Position numbers and translations under genes: made by a program. Below are positions 4,984 through 7,557 of a stretch of DNA of 7,557 bases, one piece after another (position 1 is the first letter of the stretch; each line of letters starts with the position of its first letter). Below the pieces are notes generated by a model. That model saw only the letters and a list, made by a program, of their open reading frames with translations, was not told the DNA's origin and did not search any database. The stretch comes from Planctomycetales bacterium (GTDB lineage: Bacteria > Planctomycetota > Planctomycetia > Pirellulales > Thermoguttaceae): positions 1-7,557 of the forward strand of contig SKZG01000540.1 of assembly GCA_007127495.1 (NCBI GenBank), written 5' to 3'.

Positions 4984-5922
4984 CTACGGGTTGTAGCGTC
5001 CGACACTCCCGGGGCTGTAGCCCGGATCCGAGGTCGCACCATCGGCGGGCACGTTTGGGTTGTACGGAGGCTGGTACGGCGGGAGTCCTTGCGGCTGGTA
5101 GCCCGTGTTGCCTGGAGAATAGTTGTTTGACGGGGGATAGTAGCCCTGTGCGGTGTTGTGGCCGTGGGCGCTCGCGGCGGGCGAGGTCGCCTGATCGTAT
5201 GGCGCCCCTGGGCCGTGCGCGGCGCGCTCACCGGGCCAGCTTCGGTAGTCGGGTGGTGTTTCGGCCCGCGGCTGGTCGTTTTCGCTTCGATAATCAGGTA
5301 TCGACGAGGCATGCATTCCGGCCGTGCTTCGGTAGTCGGCCAGTCGGGCGTCGTACGATCCCTGGGCGTCGCCGCGCACCGGATTGGCATACGGTCCGCT
5401 GGGGTTCGTCGCGACGTAACTCGGCGCTGCCCCGTGCGTATTGCCCACCGCATACGGATTGTGCGTGGGCGCTGGTGGTGCGCCAGGTCCGTTATGCCCG
5501 CCGGTCGGCGCGCCGTAGGGGTTGGCTGCCGCGATGCCTCCTGGCGGGCCTGGAGCATAGTGCCCCTGTTGCGGCGCCATGTAGGGCATTCCGGCGGTGC
5601 CGGCCGCAGGTTGCACGCCCGCAGGTGAATACGGTGGATGGGCCTCAAAACCCGACGCGGTGGTCGGATAGGCGGGCGCCAGCGTGTCTGCCGTGTCGGA
5701 AGTGCCGGGCGAGTACCCTGTGCCTGGTGGCGGACCAGGTTGCGTGGCCAGTTGCGAGGGCCGAGGTACGGCTTCCGGCGCCGTCGACTTGCTCGTCGAA
5801 CTGAAGGGATTCGATTTCCAGAAAGCTAGGTTCGGCGTGGTCCACCGTCCGCCACTGTAGCAGCCTGACAGAGCCACCGTCGTCATGACTGCAAGGCCGT
5901 ATCGCAAAAATGGAATACGCAT
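4984..5922 (-). CDS. Pro/Gly/Tyr-rich low-complexity lipoprotein
   Basis: A 312-aa predicted lipoprotein. The start at 5922 gives a compact signal peptide (MRIPFLRYGLAVMTTVALSG) ending in a good lipobox, LSGC, with acceptor Cys21; AAGGA lies 10 nt upstream. From about residue 45 to the end the protein is low complexity, rich in Pro, Gly, Ala, Tyr, Ser and Asn. It has imperfect repeats: YSPG at 70-73, 268-271 and 302-305, DYRS at 196-199, 210-213 and 225-228, and NPYG/NPYA at 134-137 and 155-158. Such a chain is probably disordered and envelope- or surface-exposed; tyrosine-rich repeats could support self-association or cross-linking, but that is speculation. No enzymatic domain is visible. 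It is the first of four minus-strand genes. The TGTGA-CCGT-TCACA palindrome at 5960-5973 lies 37 nt before the ATG. Confidence 0.85.
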   Translation of the reverse strand: MRIPFLRYGLAVMTTVALSGCYSGGRWTTPNLAFWKSNPFSSTSKSTAPEAVPRPSQLATQPGPPPGTGYSPGTSDTADTLAPAYPTTASGFEAHPPYSPAGVQPAAGTAGMPYMAPQQGHYAPGPPGGIAAANPYGAPTGGHNGPGAPPAPTHNPYAVGNTHGAAPSYVATNPSGPYANPVRGDAQGSYDARLADYRSTAGMHASSIPDYRSENDQPRAETPPDYRSWPGERAAHGPGAPYDQATSPAASAHGHNTAQGYYPPSNNYSPGNTGYQPQGLPPYQPPYNPNVPADGATSDPGYSPGSVGRYNP

Positions 5923-5959
5923 GGTTGGGCCGTCCTTCCTGACTACGCAGAACATTGAT

Positions 5960-5973
5960 TGTGACCGTTCACA
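5960..5973. promoter_or_regulatory. TGTGA-CCGT-TCACA palindrome, possible operator
   Basis: A perfect 5-bp inverted repeat with a 4-nt spacer lies 37 nt upstream of the lipoprotein start. The half-sites equal those of CRP, but CRP sites have a 6-nt spacer, so a CRP call is not justified. A site for another dimeric regulator is possible; chance is also possible at this length. Confidence 0.25.
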
Positions 5974-6199
5974 GGGGGCTTCCCAGTCGCGGCAAACTCG
6001 TGCTGTCGAGGCATCCGCGTACTCCCCCAAGGTGGGAATAAGCCCCCACGAAAAACACGGGGTTTTGACAGGTGCTATTGTTTAAGTCGAACCAAACGGC
6101 GCGATCAGATTATTTGTTTTCTGCCATCTGGGCGGGTTTTTCCGATTTTTACTGCACAGGCCGGCGCATCTGGCCGCGTTTTCCTGAGGAGTCTTTCCC

Positions 6200-6355
6200 A
6201 TGCAAACCACCAGCGCGGGGGCGATTGTAGGGATATTGAGATTTCGGTCAATGGCAGAAAATTGCAATTCGGGCCGAGGTTTCGATCGTAACTTTCCAAC
6301 TGCTTTTGCCGCCTGCATCGTAGCCGAAGTCGTGAGACTTCGAACCGAACCCTGA
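6200..6355 (+). CDS. Possible 51-aa ORF of unknown function (weak)
   Basis: An ATG at 6200 follows GAGGAG (6186-6191) by 8 nt, a good ribosome site, and opens a 51-codon frame ending at TGA 6353-6355. The peptide starts MQTTSAGAIVGILRFRSM and has no signal, membrane segment or motif I recognise. Its last 12 or so codons run through the left arm and into the loop of the palindromic repeat, so the frame's end is supplied by repeat DNA. No -10/-35 pair was found in front. Most likely non-coding; kept because the ribosome site is good. Confidence 0.18.
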   Translation: MQTTSAGAIVGILRFRSMAENCNSGRGFDRNFPTAFAACIVAEVVRLRTEP

Positions 6356-6384
6356 AATAGCGAAGTCTCACGACTTCGGCTACG
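6319..6384. repeat. 24-bp-arm perfect inverted repeat with nested hairpins
   Basis: The left arm (6319-6342) and right arm (6361-6384) are exact reverse complements over 24 bp, around an 18-nt loop (6343-6360). Each arm also folds on itself: CGAAGTC-GTGA-GACTTCG at 6325-6342 and CGAAGTC-TCAC-GACTTCG at 6361-6378. The element can therefore form one long hairpin or two small ones (cruciform-like). This is the form of a REP/BIME-type or MITE-like repeat. No target-site duplication or transposase is evident. No T-run follows, so a simple terminator is less likely. Confidence 0.9.
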
Positions 6385-6483
6385 GCTATCCATTCGCAAG
6401 GTTCCGATCGCGGCCGTGGAGGGCTTCCGATTTCCCAAGCCCTGTCGTATAATTAAGATCGATTCACTACGATTACTACCCAA

Positions 6484-6693
6484 ATGGGCGAGATGCACCT
6501 GCCCGTGCCGGCGCTCATCCTGGCCGGGCCGCTGTACCGTGGCGAGGGCTTCTTCATGCTGTTTCTGTTCCTATCGACGGTGTTGATCGTCGGGCCCGCC
6601 TGGTGCAGTTGGCTTTGCTACGTCGGCGCATGGGACAACGTTTCCTCGTGCTCGTGCTCGTGGCCGTGCTGCACGCGGTGTTTCTCGGCGTAG
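6484..6693 (+). pseudogene. Remnant of a membrane polyferredoxin (NapH/4Fe-4S-type) gene
   Basis: The frame encodes a hydrophobic segment (MHLPVPALILAGPLYRGEGF then FFMLFLFLSTVLIVGP) followed by AWCSWLCYVGAWDN. The CxxxC in a WC.WLC..GA context is the hallmark of membrane-bound polyferredoxins such as NapH, where it reads CGW.CP.GA, here with Tyr in place of Pro. Such proteins are normally several hundred residues, with several membrane helices and two 4Fe-4S motifs. Here there is no coding sequence upstream (TAA at 6454-6456), and after GAWDN the frame turns into Ser/Cys-rich nonsense and stops. A different frame (6630-6704) then reads as a hydrophobic peptide, MGQRFLVLVLVAVLHAVFLG and on, hinting at a deletion or frameshift at about 6630-6645. 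There is no ribosome site before the ATG. It is read here as an internal fragment left by deletion; an unusual short membrane protein is the alternative. Confidence 0.5.
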
Positions 6694-6700
6694 CCCGCAT

Positions 6701-6729
6701 TTGACAGCCGGCGCCCCCTCGCGTACATT
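6701..6729 (+). promoter_or_regulatory. Sigma-70-type promoter of the MoaD-ThiF gene pair
   Basis: A perfect TTGACA (6701-6706) and TACATT (6724-6729, 4 of 6) are separated by exactly 17 nt. Transcription would begin near 6736, about 32 nt before the ATG at 6768. This is the best promoter match in the window and argues that the two downstream genes form a transcription unit independent of the polyferredoxin remnant. Confidence 0.7.
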
Positions 6730-6767
6730 AACGCCGATTCGAGTCCACGTGCCGCCAGAGGAAAGCA

Positions 6768-7046
6768 ATGAAGATCCATGTTACCTTTGTGGCCCAACTG
6801 AAGGCCATCCGGGGCGCGGCGTGCGAAACCCTTGAACTGAACGAGGGTGCCACCGTCCGCGGGGTGATTGACCACTTGGTCGAGAACCATGGCACCAAGA
6901 TGCGCGAGGCGCTGCTCACCGCCGAGGGTAGCGTTCGCCCGAGCATCTTGGTGTTCGCCGGCGAAGGCCAAGTCGATCCCGCAAGCCCTCAAGCGCTGGC
7001 CGGCGGCCAGACGCTCACGCTGTTGAGCCCGATGGCCGGCGGCTGA
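6768..7046 (+). CDS. MoaD/ThiS-type sulfur carrier protein (beta-grasp fold)
   Basis: A 92-aa ubiquitin-like protein. It begins with the first strand MKIHVTFVAQL, has the strand-helix segment ETLELNEGATVRGVIDHLVE (20-39), the middle strand SILVFAGEG (59-67) and the usual QTLTLLSPMAGG end. The terminal Gly91-Gly92 is the site where MoaD/ThiS proteins are adenylated by an E1-like enzyme and then receive sulfur as a thiocarboxylate, for molybdopterin, thiamine or tungsten-cofactor synthesis. The length fits MoaD (about 80-90 aa). AGAGGA ends 5 nt before the ATG, and its own promoter lies upstream. The next gene, 20 nt away, is an E1-like protein, the expected partner. Which pathway it serves is not shown in the window; a MoaD-like role in a molybdenum or tungsten cofactor pathway is the best guess. 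Confidence 0.9.
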   Translation: MKIHVTFVAQLKAIRGAACETLELNEGATVRGVIDHLVENHGTKMREALLTAEGSVRPSILVFAGEGQVDPASPQALAGGQTLTLLSPMAGG

Positions 7047-7066
7047 CCACCGCGAGAAGGACGATC

Positions 7067-7557
7067 ATGGCCCGATTCCACGCAACCTCGCTTCCCACGC
7101 TGACCGACGAGGAGCGCGCGCGCTACGAATGGCAAATGTGGACGCCCGGCTTCGGCGAGGCGGGCCAGCGGCGGCTGAAGGGCGCCACGGTTTTGGTGTC
7201 GCGCGTCGGCGGGGTCGGAAGCGTGGTGGCCTACGAGTTGGCCGCGGCCGGCGTGGGCAAGTTGGTGCTGGCGCACGCGGGCAACATCAAGCCGAGCGAC
7301 CTGAACCGCCAACTGCTCATGACGACCGGCGCCCTGGGCACCTCCCGGGTGCAGTCGGCCGCGCGGCGGCTGGCCGAGTTGAACCCCAACGTCGTGCTGG
7401 AGCCGGTGCCCGAGAACGTCGCGGAGGGCAACGTGGCCGGGCTGGTATCGCGGGTGGATCTGGTAGCCAGTTGCGCGCCGCTGTTCGAGGAACGGCTGCG
7501 GATGAACCGCGAAGCCGTCCGGCAGGGGAAGCCGCTGGTCGATGCGGCCATGTACGA
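7067..7557 (+). CDS. ThiF/MoeB/HesA-family E1-like protein, 5' part, with altered ATP site
   Basis: The first 163 residues of an E1-like protein; the gene continues past the window. It has the family's order: N-terminal helix with RYEWQMWTPGFGEAGQRRL (19-37), a Rossmann start VLVSRVGGVGS (42-52), LAAAGVGKLVL (58-68), LNRQ (79-82) and LNP (105-107). It aligns without gaps to E. coli MoeB (from memory) with an offset of 8. Yet residues that bind ATP/Mg there differ: Trp22 for Arg14, Arg46 for the first Gly of GxGGxG, His70 for Asp62, Asp78 for Asn70, Arg94 for Lys86, Pro138 for Asp130. Only Arg81 (Arg73) is kept. It may thus be a non-adenylating paralogue or use a different chemistry on the neighbouring sulfur carrier. 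AGAAGGA lies 5 nt before the ATG. The metal-binding and catalytic cysteine parts are beyond the window edge. Confidence 0.9.
   Translation, partial: MARFHATSLPTLTDEERARYEWQMWTPGFGEAGQRRLKGATVLVSRVGGVGSVVAYELAAAGVGKLVLAHAGNIKPSDLNRQLLMTTGALGTSRVQSAARRLAELNPNVVLEPVPENVAEGNVAGLVSRVDLVASCAPLFEERLRMNREAVRQGKPLVDAAMY

Larger units (their letters stand above)
5923..6483. other. Long intergenic region, divergent between lipoprotein and MoaD-side genes
   Basis: No convincing intact gene is present in about 560 nt. The stretch is visibly richer in A and T than the flanks, with T-runs around 6113-6150. It holds the 5960-5973 palindrome, a GTGGG/CCCAC hairpin (6032-6036 with 6045-6049), a lone TTGACA at 6065-6070 without a matching -10, a weak 51-aa ORF, the large inverted repeat at 6319-6384 and a TATAAT at 6448-6453 with TTCCGA 17 nt before it. 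Overlapping minus-strand frames (6082-6498, 6105-6371) have no family features. It may be acquired or decayed DNA. Confidence 0.6.

Noticed and set aside
4710..5648. 312-aa minus-strand ORF rich in Arg, Thr and Pro
   Set aside because: Shadow frame of the low-complexity lipoprotein and zinc-ribbon genes; no start signal or domain.
5960..5973. CRP binding site
   Set aside because: Half-sites match, but the spacer is 4 nt instead of 6; listed only as a generic palindrome.
4984..6030. Longer form of the low-complexity lipoprotein starting at 6030
   Set aside because: Starting there would bury the signal peptide and lipobox 36 residues deep; the ATG at 5922 has AAGGA before it and a proper signal peptide after it.
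6065..6070. TTGACA hexamer as a promoter
   Set aside because: No acceptable -10 box at 16-18 nt downstream.
6082..6498. 138-aa and 88-aa minus-strand ORFs (the latter at 6105-6371) in the AT-richer intergenic region
   Set aside because: They overlap each other and the palindromic repeat, and have no ribosome site, motif or signal; they are best seen as chance open frames.
6630..6704. 24-aa hydrophobic plus-strand ORF (MGQRFLVLVLV...)
   Set aside because: No ribosome site and very short; better read as a frame-shifted piece of the polyferredoxin remnant, although a tiny membrane peptide cannot be excluded.

Overview
The window looks like chromosomal DNA from a GC-rich planctomycete, most likely Pirellulales-like. 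This is an inference from gene content, not a database result. The clues are a XylR-type regulator (sugar-binding domain plus C-terminal AraC domain), a secreted peroxiredoxin-like protein with a C-terminal GCTVKY tail, several short proteins of a kind I associate with planctomycetes, and palindromic intergenic repeats. No tRNA, rRNA, CRISPR array or intact transposase was seen.

Layout, left to right. (1) Nt 1-639: 3' end of a sigma-54-dependent activator gene (+). (2) Nt 637-1046: convergent intergenic region with two tandem REP-like palindromes, a third half copy that begins on the stop codon, and a separate AT-rich palindrome. (3) Nt 1047-2258: XylR/AraC-type regulator (-). (4) Nt 2259-2561: divergent control region with a promoter for the regulator, an array of five TCGAACK heptamers just behind its -35 box, and a TATAAT box with a hairpin-rich leader serving the next gene. 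(5) Nt 2562-3143: exported peroxiredoxin/thioredoxin-like protein (+). (6) Nt 3159-5922: four minus-strand genes that may be co-transcribed. In transcription order they encode a Pro/Gly/Tyr-rich lipoprotein, a 77-aa zinc-ribbon-like protein, a 158-aa protein of unknown function and a putative LolA/LolB-like lipoprotein. A 3 x 19-bp tandem repeat lies in the leader of the third. (7) Nt 5923-6767: a long, relatively AT-rich stretch without a convincing intact gene. It holds a 24-bp-arm inverted repeat, a possible 51-aa ORF, a remnant of a membrane polyferredoxin gene, and a clear TTGACA-17-TACATT promoter. (8) Nt 6768-7557: a MoaD/ThiS-type sulfur carrier followed 20 nt later by a ThiF/MoeB/HesA-type E1-like protein that runs off the window.

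The most interesting point is the E1-like protein. It aligns without gaps to E. coli MoeB as I remember that sequence, yet most residues that bind ATP and Mg in MoeB are replaced. It may be a non-adenylating or mechanistically altered partner of the adjacent sulfur carrier, perhaps in molybdenum/tungsten-cofactor chemistry. The neighbouring polyferredoxin remnant weakly fits a former redox-enzyme (AOR-like) locus. The two palindromic repeat families also share one design: two short hairpins facing each other, each with a GNRA-type tetraloop on one strand.
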